NCBI GenBank assembly: GCA_050178795.1
Contig: JBFXFT010000007.1
Coordinates: 1 to 64,000 of the forward strand
Origin: STF1-184 sp050178795
Lineage (GTDB): Bacteria; Bacillota; Clostridia; Christensenellales; UBA1242
Length of the DNA stretch: 64,000 nucleotides
Direction of reading: 5' to 3'
The notes beneath the pieces are model-generated. The model saw only the letters and a list, made by a program, of their open reading frames with translations. It searched no databases and was not told the DNA's origin. Both the position numbers and the translations under genes were made by a program. How positions within the stretch are numbered: the stretch's first letter is position 1; the number at the start of each line of letters is the position of its first letter. Of this stretch, positions 16,241 to 24,475 are shown piece by piece.

Positions 16241-17956
16241 ATGGGAATTATGGAAGAAAAAATAACTTCAAATAATATCAATATATCCTCCCCTGTTTTA
16301 ACTGAGTACAAAAATGTAATAATATCTAAAGACGCATATTTTTTGTATTTGTTCGCAAAACATTTTGAAGAATATTTTGATGAAAGGGCACACTATTATA
16401 ACACTTGGGATAAGTCCAACGTTAAAAAATTAAAAGCCCGTCATATTGATATGAAAACAATAAAACATAGGGAAGAGATGTTTGAGGGATGTAGAAGTGT
16501 CTTTTGGTCTATAGGCTTTGACGTAGACGATTGCGTCATTAATAACAGACAAGAAAATGCATCTGGTTTGATGGATACAATATATAAAAAAGCAAAAGCG
16601 GCTGGAGATTTTGAAAAAATACTAAGTTCTAAAAGTGCGCTTCAATTCTGTTATGACTACTTTATAAAGAAACTAGATAATAAAAAAACTGATAATTTAT
16701 CTTATTTAAAACAAAGAATAATTGGTTCATTTAAAACTAAAGATGCAATTGAAGAGGGTTTTCCTATGGTTTATAGCGCAGTGAAAGACGTTTATAACCA
16801 AAATATGGAAAAATTAACTCCTAAAAAAGAACAACCGTTTGTTGCAAAAATTGACCTATCAAGAAAAAATGATAACTCACTTATGAAAGGTTTAAAAACT
16901 GGCGAAAGAACTGATGAAGAAATAGATGCCGAATTTAGAAGACTAAATATAGAGCCCCTTGACGAGGACTATGAAGGAACTGATGGTTCAAAATTGGTTC
17001 CCAAAACAATAAAAGCAAAACTAGACGAGTATGTTATTGGTCAAACAAACGCAAAAAAGGTTTTGAGTAATGCAGTTTACTACCACTATCAAAGAGTTGC
17101 TTATAACTTAGAATATCCTAACAAAGATGGAGTAGAACTAGATAAGGACAATATTCTTCTTGTAGGACCTACTGGAAGCGGTAAAACTTTTATGGTTGAG
17201 CAACTATCAAAACTATTTGATGTACCTTTTGTAAAAGTTGTAGCATCAGACTTTACGGCTAACGGCTATAAAGGACAAGATGTAAATGAAATTTTACAAA
17301 GTCTTCTTCAAAAAGCACAAAATGATGTTGAAAAAGCAGAAAGAGGCATTGTCTATATAGACGAAATTGATAAAATTAGTACAAAAGACGATAGACTAGA
17401 CATTGGTGGCACATCCATTCAACAACAACTACTTGGACTTATTGAAGGTTCAGATGTTAAATTTGAAAGATTTGACGATAGAACAATAAATACAAAAAAT
17501 ATTCTATTTATTTGTGGCGGCGCATTTGATGGAATAGAAACCCTTATTAAACATAGACAAATTAATGAAGGTACTTACAAAAAAGAAAATAACCTTCTAG
17601 ACGATTTAACAAGTGAAGACTTAACAAGATTTGGTATGATTCCAGAATTTTTGGGAAGGTTGCCAAGCGTGGTTACACTAGATAAATTAACAAAAGAAGA
17701 CTTTAAGAGCATATTAACCAAGCCAAAAAATTCAATTCTTAAACAATATAAACGTTACTTTGAAATAATGGGAAAACAACTAGAGTTTTCGGAAGAGGCT
17801 ATTGATAAAATTGCTGAACTTGCTAGTGAAGATGCAATGGGTGCAAGAAGTTTGAAAAAAGTTATTTCAAAAACTATGGTTGGAATTATGCACGAAGCAC
17901 CATCTGACAACAAAACAAAAAAATTTATAATAAAAGAAGAAGATATAGAGAAATAA
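16241..17956 (+). CDS. ClpX-like AAA+ unfoldase with a novel N-terminal domain
   Basis: 571 residues. The C-terminal 310 form a ClpX-type AAA+ module: YVIGQTNAKK linker, Walker A GPTGSGKT (309-316), pore-1-like loop GYKGQD, Walker B IVYIDEID (371-378), PEFLGRLP with the arginine finger, and sensor 2 GARSL. The N-terminal 250 residues are helical, cytoplasmic and not the four-Cys zinc domain of ClpX. The IGF loop that docks ClpP is missing: the segment after GGAFDGIETLI reads HRQINEGTYKK. The RKH loop is replaced by FERFDDR. It is probably a ClpP-independent or specialised unfoldase. AAGGA eight bases upstream favours the ATG at 16241 over the one at 16232. Confidence 0.9.
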   Translation: MGIMEEKITSNNINISSPVLTEYKNVIISKDAYFLYLFAKHFEEYFDERAHYYNTWDKSNVKKLKARHIDMKTIKHREEMFEGCRSVFWSIGFDVDDCVINNRQENASGLMDTIYKKAKAAGDFEKILSSKSALQFCYDYFIKKLDNKKTDNLSYLKQRIIGSFKTKDAIEEGFPMVYSAVKDVYNQNMEKLTPKKEQPFVAKIDLSRKNDNSLMKGLKTGERTDEEIDAEFRRLNIEPLDEDYEGTDGSKLVPKTIKAKLDEYVIGQTNAKKVLSNAVYYHYQRVAYNLEYPNKDGVELDKDNILLVGPTGSGKTFMVEQLSKLFDVPFVKVVASDFTANGYKGQDVNEILQSLLQKAQNDVEKAERGIVYIDEIDKISTKDDRLDIGGTSIQQQLLGLIEGSDVKFERFDDRTINTKNILFICGGAFDGIETLIKHRQINEGTYKKENNLLDDLTSEDLTRFGMIPEFLGRLPSVVTLDKLTKEDFKSILTKPKNSILKQYKRYFEIMGKQLEFSEEAIDKIAELASEDAMGARSLKKVISKTMVGIMHEAPSDNKTKKFIIKEEDIEK

Positions 17957-17983
17957 AAAATGAGGGAACATCCCTCATTTTTT
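17955..17983. terminator. Bidirectional intrinsic terminator
   Basis: A 13-base perfect stem, AAAAAATGAGGGA with TCCCTCATTTTTT, around a three-base loop. It overlaps the stop codon of the ClpX-like gene and serves the convergent gene ending at 18007. Confidence 0.9.
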
Positions 17984-18006
17984 ATTTTAATGATTTTAAG
18001 TTTATT

Positions 18007-18870
18007 TTAAACAGTCACGCCTAAAAATATCTTTATTAAATACCCTAAAACGAATGATATACTTGCAACCGTTATACATATAAATAACATTTGCAAAAAT
18101 TTTTGTTTTAGTGGGTCGCCTTTAACTATGTGAGTGTAGTAAGTAAATATTAAAATTATAAAAACTACAAACAACATCATAATGCTTAGTGCAATAAATT
18201 TATCCGATATAAATAAATATGGAAGTATCATAATAAGTACGACCATTAAGTATGTCACACCATTATAAATAGTTGCCTTTTTTATGTTTTTGCTTTCTTC
18301 CGTTTTTAAACTCAAATACTCGCTAGATGCCATAGATAGAGCAGATGCTATACCAGTAACTAGTGCAGACAAACTTATTACCCTAGTGTCTGACATAGCA
18401 AAAGTTAAACCAACAATTACGCCTGTTAACTCTACAATGGCGTCATTTAAAGCCAATACTATAGAGCCTAAATATGTAATTCTGTCATCTTTGATTAATT
18501 CTAAAAGTTTTGCTTCGTGTTCTTCTTCCTCTTTCAATATTTTTTCTAAATTTTCATACTTTGAGGATAGTTTTAAGTAATTTTCACTTATTTTTGTGCT
18601 TTGTTTATGCAATATTTTAAATATAAAAGTGCAACCAAAAACTGCACGCAAAAACTTGAACCACAAAATTTTAAAACGTTTAGGTCTAGTATGTTTTTTA
18701 GAAATATTTGCAAGAATTTTGTAATGTTCTTCTTCCTCTAACATTACAGATTTTGCAATTTCTACACTGTTTTTGTCGGTTATGTGCCTTAAAGTGTTTT
18801 TATAAATTGTATAATCAGTAATTTCATTGATTTGCATCTTTTTTAATAGTTTTAACTTGGTGTTTTGCAT
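18007..18870 (-). CDS. MbfA-like ferritin/rubrerythrin-VIT1 fusion, metal transporter
   Basis: A 287-residue protein. Residues 1-125 form a ferritin-like helical domain with two EEEEH clusters (45-49 and 114-118), the typical di-iron ligands. Residues 131-287 form a VIT1/CCC1 membrane domain starting with LGSIVLALNDAIVELTG, with about five helices. Rubrerythrin-VIT1 fusions such as MbfA export iron and protect against iron or peroxide stress; that role here is inference. The start has AAAGGGC before the ATG and lies 17 bases after the YccF-like gene, so the two form an operon. Confidence 0.87.
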   Translation of the reverse strand: MQNTKLKLLKKMQINEITDYTIYKNTLRHITDKNSVEIAKSVMLEEEEHYKILANISKKHTRPKRFKILWFKFLRAVFGCTFIFKILHKQSTKISENYLKLSSKYENLEKILKEEEEHEAKLLELIKDDRITYLGSIVLALNDAIVELTGVIVGLTFAMSDTRVISLSALVTGIASALSMASSEYLSLKTEESKNIKKATIYNGVTYLMVVLIMILPYLFISDKFIALSIMMLFVVFIILIFTYYTHIVKGDPLKQKFLQMLFICITVASISFVLGYLIKIFLGVTV

Positions 18871-18887
18871 AATAAAACGCCCTTTTT

Positions 18888-19301
18888 TTAATTTACTTTT
18901 TCAATTATTACGTTAAATGGTTTAAAACTCATCTTCCATAACTTATAGTATCTTCTTATGTTGGTAAATACTACTGCAAATGGTGCGGCGATTGCCGTTA
19001 AAACAAAGGTTAAAGCAAAAACGACTAGACCAAATGGAAACCATATAAGGTTTGCCAATTTGTGCGTGTCTTTTTCATAACTTACGACCTTTTTAGACGG
19101 ACTAAAAGCATATTTGGCAATGGTAAAACATTTTTTGCCAAGTGGAATACCCACTATTGTTACACTAAAAAGTGCGCCAATTATTACCCAAATAAGCGAA
19201 AGGACTAAACCTATTAAAATTACTAAAAGAATAGTAAAAACTATCTCTGCAAGTTTTTTAAAAACCGCCCTCTCTAAAACTGTTTGCGTTGCTGAAGACA
19301 T
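18888..19301 (-). CDS. YccF-family membrane protein
   Basis: A 137-residue protein with hydrophobic helices around a conserved core (IVGIPLGKKCFTIAKYAFSP, then IWFPFGLVV), the pattern of the YccF domain family of unknown function. It lies first in a two-gene operon with the ferritin-VIT1 protein (17-base gap), which suggests a shared role at the membrane. AAAGGAG lies nine bases before the ATG. Confidence 0.85.
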   Translation of the reverse strand: MSSATQTVLERAVFKKLAEIVFTILLVILIGLVLSLIWVIIGALFSVTIVGIPLGKKCFTIAKYAFSPSKKVVSYEKDTHKLANLIWFPFGLVVFALTFVLTAIAAPFAVVFTNIRRYYKLWKMSFKPFNVIIEKVN

Positions 19302-19417
19302 AATTCAATCTCCTTTAAGGTATACAAAAACACCTTAATATTATTATAGCCCAAACCTAAAAAAATTGCCAATTTATATGCACATCTTTATTAACAATAT
19401 TAAACTTTTTATAAAAT

Positions 19418-19446
19418 AAAAATACCACTTTTCAGTGGTATTTTTT
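19418..19446. terminator. Intrinsic terminator of rnr
   Basis: AAAAATACCAC with GTGGTATTTTT around a six-base loop, immediately downstream of the RNase R stop codon on the minus strand. Confidence 0.85.
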
Positions 19447-21743
19447 TAATTCATTTCATATCCGTCATTAAGAGGTACTGCTTTATTTTCTAGTTCAAGT
19501 GAACCAATTATTTTTCGTAAGTTTACGTCTACATCTGTTATTCTTGTTTCAATATCTTGATCAAGAGAACAAAGAACATTTTTGGTTTTCTTGTTTACAA
19601 GTCTAACCCCATCGCCATCTAATATATAATTACTAGAATATGGAATTAACACCTCAATAATATCGCTATGTGCTGGGTCATTTTTGTCATAAATTGTCAT
19701 TGTAATATTGTTATCGTCAATTGCACTGACATAGCCTTTTTGAATTGTGCCAACTCGCTTACTCATATAGATAGCGGCTGAAGCAAGGTCGCTGATTTGT
19801 GATAACAATTCTATGTTTTCTTCACAGCGGTTAAAGTGGAAACATTTTATAACTAAATCTGCATAATTTGAAAGTTTTTCTAGTTTGCTACCAGCATACT
19901 TCTTTACTTGACCTAAAACATCACTCATGTGCTTTCCGGTCATATCAATATTGTGTTCTTTTATTGTTTGATTTACTATTCTAATGGCGCTTTTTACAAG
20001 TCTATGCTCTATTAAGTCTGGGTAACGCCTAATTGGAGAAGTAAAGTGAGTGTAATAATCAAGTGCCAAAGCAGAGTGTCCAACACCGTCTTCTGGCTCA
20101 TAAACCGCCTTTTTTAGGCTGCGAATTAATAAAGAATATTTTGCCTTATTTTTTGGTAATTCATCTATTAATTTTAACATTTTTTGTAGTGCTTTGTTGT
20201 CACCGTTGCCAAGTTCCACTTTTGTGCCAAGTAGCACCAATTTTTCTACTAGCGCCTCTATTTTCTTTAAGTCTGGATCCTCGTGAATTCTTGCCACATT
20301 TTCTATTCCTAGTTCATGCAAAAATCTTGCTATGACGGTATTATTGGTTACCATATCCATCTCTATTACTTTGTGAGAGTCAATATAGTTGTCATTTCTA
20401 AAATCTATTACATCGTCTTGTTCTTTATTTAAGACAATGGTAGGCTCAAACCCCTTTATTTTTAAAGCGCCTTCATGATAATAATGCTTTTCTAACTTCT
20501 CTGACGATTCATATAATAAATCTACAATCTCTTTATATTCTGGAAATTTTTCTAACGCCCATGGTTTGCCAGCGTGAATTGCCGAAATCTCTTCATAAGC
20601 AAATTTATGTCTACTGTTGATTATACCCTCGTGTATATCATAGCCAAGTATTTCACCTGCATTTGATATATCTGTCACTGTAACAATCGCAAGTCTGTCT
20701 TCTCCCTCGCTTAGTGAACAGGTACCATTTGAAAGCACTTCTGGCAACATTGGGTGAACTCCACCAGCAAAATAACCGCTAAAACCTCTGTTGTAGGCTT
20801 CTTTATCAATTCTAGTTCCCTCTTTTACATAGTGCGCCACGTCGGCTATAGCAACATAAGATGTATAACCCACTTGAACTTCATTTTTAATAAGTCTTTT
20901 CTTATTTATGGCGTCATCCATATCTTTAGTTGTCGCTGGGTCTATTGTAAAAAAGCCAAAGTCTCTAAAATCTTCTCTGCCTTCCATATCTTCTTCTGTT
21001 ACGTAAGTTGGCATTTTTCCAGCCTCTTCAATTACGCCTTGATGGAATTGGAACATACCAAACTCCTCTAAAACAGAGTTTATATACGCCAAACGGCTTT
21101 TAATTGGTCCAAAAATTTGTTTCATTTCTGTAATTGTTGCAACTAGTTTTGCTGGGTTGTTTTTTGATTCAACCGTAGAAATATGCGCGCTGCACCTAGT
21201 GTTTACAGCAAGAGGTGCAAATTCGTTGTTAGTTAACTCAATTTTATTTGTAAACCTACTATCATCAGGCAAAAAATAATAATTATTGTTAATTTTTACC
21301 GATGTTCCATATAGCAAATCGTTATGCCTTTTAACGGTTTTTACAATCCTTGCCAAATCTTCTTTAATTTGTTCGCCATATTCGTTCTCACCGCCCTTTT
21401 CAACGACAAAACGAACCGTACTGTCGTTAAAGGCTCTATTGCTCATATTTTCAGGCACTATGTATTCTCTAATCTCTCCATTTTCATTAGATACTACATA
21501 ACCCCTACCATTTTTGTTTCTATAATAATGACCCTCATAAAGTTTCATATTGTTTAATACAACACCATCTTGAACCTTTATGCTGCCATCTGCTACTAAT
21601 TCTACTAGCCCCGCTTTTACTACTTTTCTAGAAATAGCGGAAGAACCTATACCCTTAAAAACGTCTTCGCTTAACTTTTCTAAGCCTTGATTGAAAAGAT
21701 CATGATTTTCTAAATAAAGATATATTTTCTTTTTAACTTCCAT
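19446..21743 (-). CDS. rnr: Ribonuclease R
   Basis: A 765-residue 3'-to-5' exoribonuclease of the RNB family. Order: N-terminal winged-helix-like segment (1-60), cold-shock domains (about 65-210), RNB catalytic domain with the metal-binding signature FFTIDPATTKDMDDA near 270 and HFTSPIRRYPDLIEHR near 590, then an S1-like domain (GTIQKGYVSAID). It degrades structured RNA and acts in RNA quality control. Length is usual for RNase R (700-800). smpB and secG, frequent neighbours, are not here. GGGAG lies nine bases before the ATG. The C-terminal basic tail common in RNase R is absent; the tail here is acidic to neutral. Confidence 0.95.
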   Translation of the reverse strand: MEVKKKIYLYLENHDLFNQGLEKLSEDVFKGIGSSAISRKVVKAGLVELVADGSIKVQDGVVLNNMKLYEGHYYRNKNGRGYVVSNENGEIREYIVPENMSNRAFNDSTVRFVVEKGGENEYGEQIKEDLARIVKTVKRHNDLLYGTSVKINNNYYFLPDDSRFTNKIELTNNEFAPLAVNTRCSAHISTVESKNNPAKLVATITEMKQIFGPIKSRLAYINSVLEEFGMFQFHQGVIEEAGKMPTYVTEEDMEGREDFRDFGFFTIDPATTKDMDDAINKKRLIKNEVQVGYTSYVAIADVAHYVKEGTRIDKEAYNRGFSGYFAGGVHPMLPEVLSNGTCSLSEGEDRLAIVTVTDISNAGEILGYDIHEGIINSRHKFAYEEISAIHAGKPWALEKFPEYKEIVDLLYESSEKLEKHYYHEGALKIKGFEPTIVLNKEQDDVIDFRNDNYIDSHKVIEMDMVTNNTVIARFLHELGIENVARIHEDPDLKKIEALVEKLVLLGTKVELGNGDNKALQKMLKLIDELPKNKAKYSLLIRSLKKAVYEPEDGVGHSALALDYYTHFTSPIRRYPDLIEHRLVKSAIRIVNQTIKEHNIDMTGKHMSDVLGQVKKYAGSKLEKLSNYADLVIKCFHFNRCEENIELLSQISDLASAAIYMSKRVGTIQKGYVSAIDDNNITMTIYDKNDPAHSDIIEVLIPYSSNYILDGDGVRLVNKKTKNVLCSLDQDIETRITDVDVNLRKIIGSLELENKAVPLNDGYEMN

Positions 21744-21849
21744 AGCGATAACTCCCGTAGTTTTAAATTAGAAATATTAAGTATTATTGTTTATATAATA
21801 ACACATATTGCAGATAAATACAATGACAATTTTCTACAAAAAAACAAAT

Positions 21850-21878
21850 AAAAAAGCGTTATTTAAAACGCTTTTTTT
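21850..21878. terminator. Intrinsic terminator
   Basis: AAAAAGCGTT with AACGCTTTTT around a six-base loop, immediately after the gene that ends at 21883 on the minus strand. Confidence 0.85.
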
Positions 21879-21882
21879 ATTT

Positions 21883-22407
21883 TTACCAATTTTCATCCTC
21901 TTGAAGGGAGTGCAAATCTAATTTCACTTTGGCTATTTTTATTTTCATGCCCCTAGACAAGTATTTTTGAACTTGTTTTTTTGCCTCCAACTCTTCAACT
22001 GTTGGAATGTGTGGCATTTCGCCCATATCTTGAATTTCAAATTGTAATTCCTTTTCAAGTGCTCTACCAATTTTAAAAAGACATTCTTCAACAGAATCGC
22101 CAACTTCGTTTAAATCCAGGTCAAATGGGGTTGCCACAAATTCACTTGTGTCCATCCTCTCCATAATTACTGGGTAGTCAAATTCTGTTTTACTGCTGAT
22201 AAATTTTGGCTCTTCCTCATCGGAATCGTAAGCCACCTCTTCTTCTAATACTTCTTCCTTTTCTTCGTTGTTAAAATGATGGTGGTGATGAATATTGCTC
22301 TCGTGCTCATCGTGCTTTCCAAAACTTCCATCTTGCATTTTTTTAAACCTTTCGTCAAATTCTGCCATTTTGGCGTCTATTTTGTTCTTAATATCAAAAA
22401 AGCCCAT
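21883..22407 (-). CDS. Unknown acidic protein with natural penta-histidine stretch
   Basis: A 174-residue soluble, strongly acidic protein. Residues 1-30 are an amphipathic helix (FFDIKNKIDAKMAEFDERFKK). A disordered linker has five consecutive His residues near residue 40 and a run of Glu/Asp. The C-terminal 90 residues look folded (EECLFKIGRALEKELQFEI). No family is recognised. The His and acidic patches could bind divalent metal, which is inference. It follows the gene at 22478 by 70 bases with no terminator between, so the two are likely co-transcribed. AAGGAG precedes the ATG. Confidence 0.82.
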   Translation of the reverse strand: MGFFDIKNKIDAKMAEFDERFKKMQDGSFGKHDEHESNIHHHHHFNNEEKEEVLEEEVAYDSDEEEPKFISSKTEFDYPVIMERMDTSEFVATPFDLDLNEVGDSVEECLFKIGRALEKELQFEIQDMGEMPHIPTVEELEAKKQVQKYLSRGMKIKIAKVKLDLHSLQEDENW

Positions 22408-22477
22408 AAAAAATCTCCTTAATTTGTTTTTATCATTTTAACATAATTTAAAAATTTTAAAAATCAATTTTATATAT

Positions 22478-23365
22478 TTATCTAGTATTTTCCTCATTAG
22501 GTTTTAAGTTACGCACTTGCTTTTTCCTACGTGCCTTAACATCTTTTAAATAATTTGAATGTGCTATTTTGCGACGATTTTGCGCTATCTTTCTATTTTC
22601 GTTATTGGTTTTTATTATTAATTTATCATTGAGTTTAATTATATATGGGTCATGACAAATTCTATTTGGCTCCTCATAATAAATATAGCTCTCTTCTTGT
22701 TGGGCTTTATAAAACTTAATTCTGTCGGCTATGTACTCCTTTCCAAAATGTTTCGCCATAAAATTTAGTAGTTTTAGATTTTCCGCATCTTTATTTAAAA
22801 GTTTTTTAAATTGTGAATTTGCGGCTACTGGAACAGAGACAAAATTTACCTCAAATGGGTTAAAAGTTACGCCTATATTTGCCGTTTTAAATTCTATAAA
22901 CGAAAAGTAATTTATCATACTTACACGCTTATCAACCTTTTGCCCTAACAATTTGTTTATAAGTTTTTCAATTTTATCTGCACTCAACTCTTCCAACTTC
23001 GTCATATATTTAGACATTAATTCATATTTAGTGTTGTCTGTCCCCATTGACCTTACAAACCTTTTATGTGCTAATGATACTTCTTTACCAACATACTTCA
23101 TATTGACTAAATGAAAGCCGACAGCATCAAACAAGTTTTCATCTAAATAAATTTTTTCTGTATTTATTTTAGCATAGTAATTAATGTCATAGAGCGTTCT
23201 GTCTAAGACTCTAACCAACTTGACCGATGCGTAACAATCTCTAAGTGCAACAGGATTTTTTACGCCTTCTAATTTTATTTTAGTCTCTAAAAAGGTCTTT
23301 CTTTTCTCATATCGTTCTTTTTCATCGTCAAAGTAATCTTGTCTTATTTTTCTTTCTAGTTCCAT
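22478..23365 (-). CDS. Unknown basic protein
   Basis: A 295-residue soluble protein, highly charged, with many Lys/Arg/Glu and a lysine/arginine-rich C-terminal tail from residue 255 (NRKIAQNRRKIAHSN, then ARRKKQVRNL), which suggests RNA or ribosome contact. The middle part is helical. I do not recognise a family. It probably forms a two-gene operon with the acidic protein at 21883, so a basic-acidic partnership is conceivable. GGAGGG lies eight bases before the ATG. Confidence 0.82.
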   Translation of the reverse strand: MELERKIRQDYFDDEKERYEKRKTFLETKIKLEGVKNPVALRDCYASVKLVRVLDRTLYDINYYAKINTEKIYLDENLFDAVGFHLVNMKYVGKEVSLAHKRFVRSMGTDNTKYELMSKYMTKLEELSADKIEKLINKLLGQKVDKRVSMINYFSFIEFKTANIGVTFNPFEVNFVSVPVAANSQFKKLLNKDAENLKLLNFMAKHFGKEYIADRIKFYKAQQEESYIYYEEPNRICHDPYIIKLNDKLIIKTNNENRKIAQNRRKIAHSNYLKDVKARRKKQVRNLKPNEENTR

Positions 23366-23539
23366 AATAAATACCCTCCAAAAATGATTATGTGTTTATT
23401 ATACACAAATAAAAACTCAAAAGTCAATGTTTTTAAAAAGATTTTTATGTTTTTTCAAAAAATCGTTTCAATAGTGCCAACTTTGTGCTAATATATGAAA
23501 AGAAATTGATTATAACTTGAATAGTTAAAGGAATTAATA

Positions 23540-24337
23540 ATGAATATCTTATATATTATTTTAATAAGTGGCTTAGCGGCAATAGTTGGAACAGGTGCAG
23601 GCGCTCTTATTGGTATGTTCTTGGGTGGCAAAACAGAAAAAACCATAAGTGGAATACTTACTTTTGCCAGCGGAACAATGGTAGGAATTGCGCTATTTGA
23701 CTTGGTACCAGAAGCATTTAGTTTGGGTGGAACTTGGGTTACCACATTGGGTTTAATGATTGGAGTACTTGTCGTTAGTGGTTTAAATTTTTTACTAGAC
23801 AAAAAAACAGAACACTCTCACCTATTAGTACACGATCACGATTGTTGCAATCCTAAACATCACCACGATGTAGTTGGCTACGAAAAGCAAAACGAAGGGC
23901 TACTAAGAGCAGGCGTTGTTATGCTTTTTGCGGTAGGAATACACAACATTCCTGCAGGTATGGCTATTGGTGCCTCTGGGGCTATTGACATAGGACTAGC
24001 GATTACGCTTGCCATTTTACTTACAGTACACAACTTGCCAGAGGGCATGGCAATGTCAGTGCCACTTGTAACTGGAGGAGTTGCTAGAACCAAAGCCTTT
24101 GGACTTATTATGCTAGCAAGTGCAACCACAATTATTGGCTCTGTCATAGGTGCTTTGTTTGGCGAAATTGGCGGCATAGCAACGGCGCTTGCCCTATCCT
24201 TTGCGGCTGGCTCTATGCTATACATCATTTTTGAAGAGATTATACCAAGTTCCATCACAATGGGCGAAAGTAGGCTAAACGCACTGTTCTCAATTTTAGG
24301 AATAATAGTTGGTTTTTTAATTACTAGCGCACTTTAA
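23540..24337 (+). CDS. ZIP-family metal transporter (paralogue 2, His-rich loop)
   Basis: A 265-residue protein with the same eight-helix ZIP architecture as the protein at 4671 and clear similarity along its length. The helix IV motif reads HNIPAGMAIG (Ala in place of Glu) and helix V reads HNLPEGMAM. The cytoplasmic-type loop carries a metal-binding cluster (EHSHLLVHDHDCC then HHHD) that the paralogue largely lacks. The Ala substitution in the first metal motif plus the His loop suggests different metal preference or regulation. AAAGGAA precedes the ATG. Monocistronic. Confidence 0.93.
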   Translation: MNILYIILISGLAAIVGTGAGALIGMFLGGKTEKTISGILTFASGTMVGIALFDLVPEAFSLGGTWVTTLGLMIGVLVVSGLNFLLDKKTEHSHLLVHDHDCCNPKHHHDVVGYEKQNEGLLRAGVVMLFAVGIHNIPAGMAIGASGAIDIGLAITLAILLTVHNLPEGMAMSVPLVTGGVARTKAFGLIMLASATTIIGSVIGALFGEIGGIATALALSFAAGSMLYIIFEEIIPSSITMGESRLNALFSILGIIVGFLITSAL

Positions 24338-24342
24338 AACTT

Positions 24343-24365
24343 AAACCGCTTTGAGCGGTTTTTTG
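24343..24365 (+). terminator. Intrinsic terminator of the second ZIP gene
   Basis: AAACCGCT with AGCGGTTTTTT around a three-base loop, six bases after the stop codon. Confidence 0.88.
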
Positions 24366-24420
24366 TTGCAATAAAGCACCTTTTTAAAAATATATTTGAA
24401 AGAGCCCACTCAATTTTAAT

Positions 24421-24448
24421 TTGAAATTTATTTAAAATAATTTATACT
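24421..24448 (+). promoter_or_regulatory. Promoter of the uracil permease gene
   Basis: TTGAAA at 24421-24426 and TATACT at 24443-24448 with a 16-base spacer, about 28 bases before the start codon, leaving a very short 5' leader. Confidence 0.6.
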
Positions 24449-24475
24449 ATTAACAATATAAGTGGGTAAAAAAAT

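Noticed and set aside
22260..22300. Histidine stretch in the protein at 21883 as a cloning-tag artefact
   Set aside because: It is internal, with mixed CAT/CAC codons in the surrounding native context, and has no vector-like sequence.
24403..24466. CCCACT and AGTGGG around the uraA leader as a riboswitch or attenuator
   Set aside because: A promoter (TTGAAA and TATACT at 24421-24448) lies between the arms, so the upstream arm would not be transcribed. The leader of about 25 bases is too short for a PyrR attenuator or a riboswitch.
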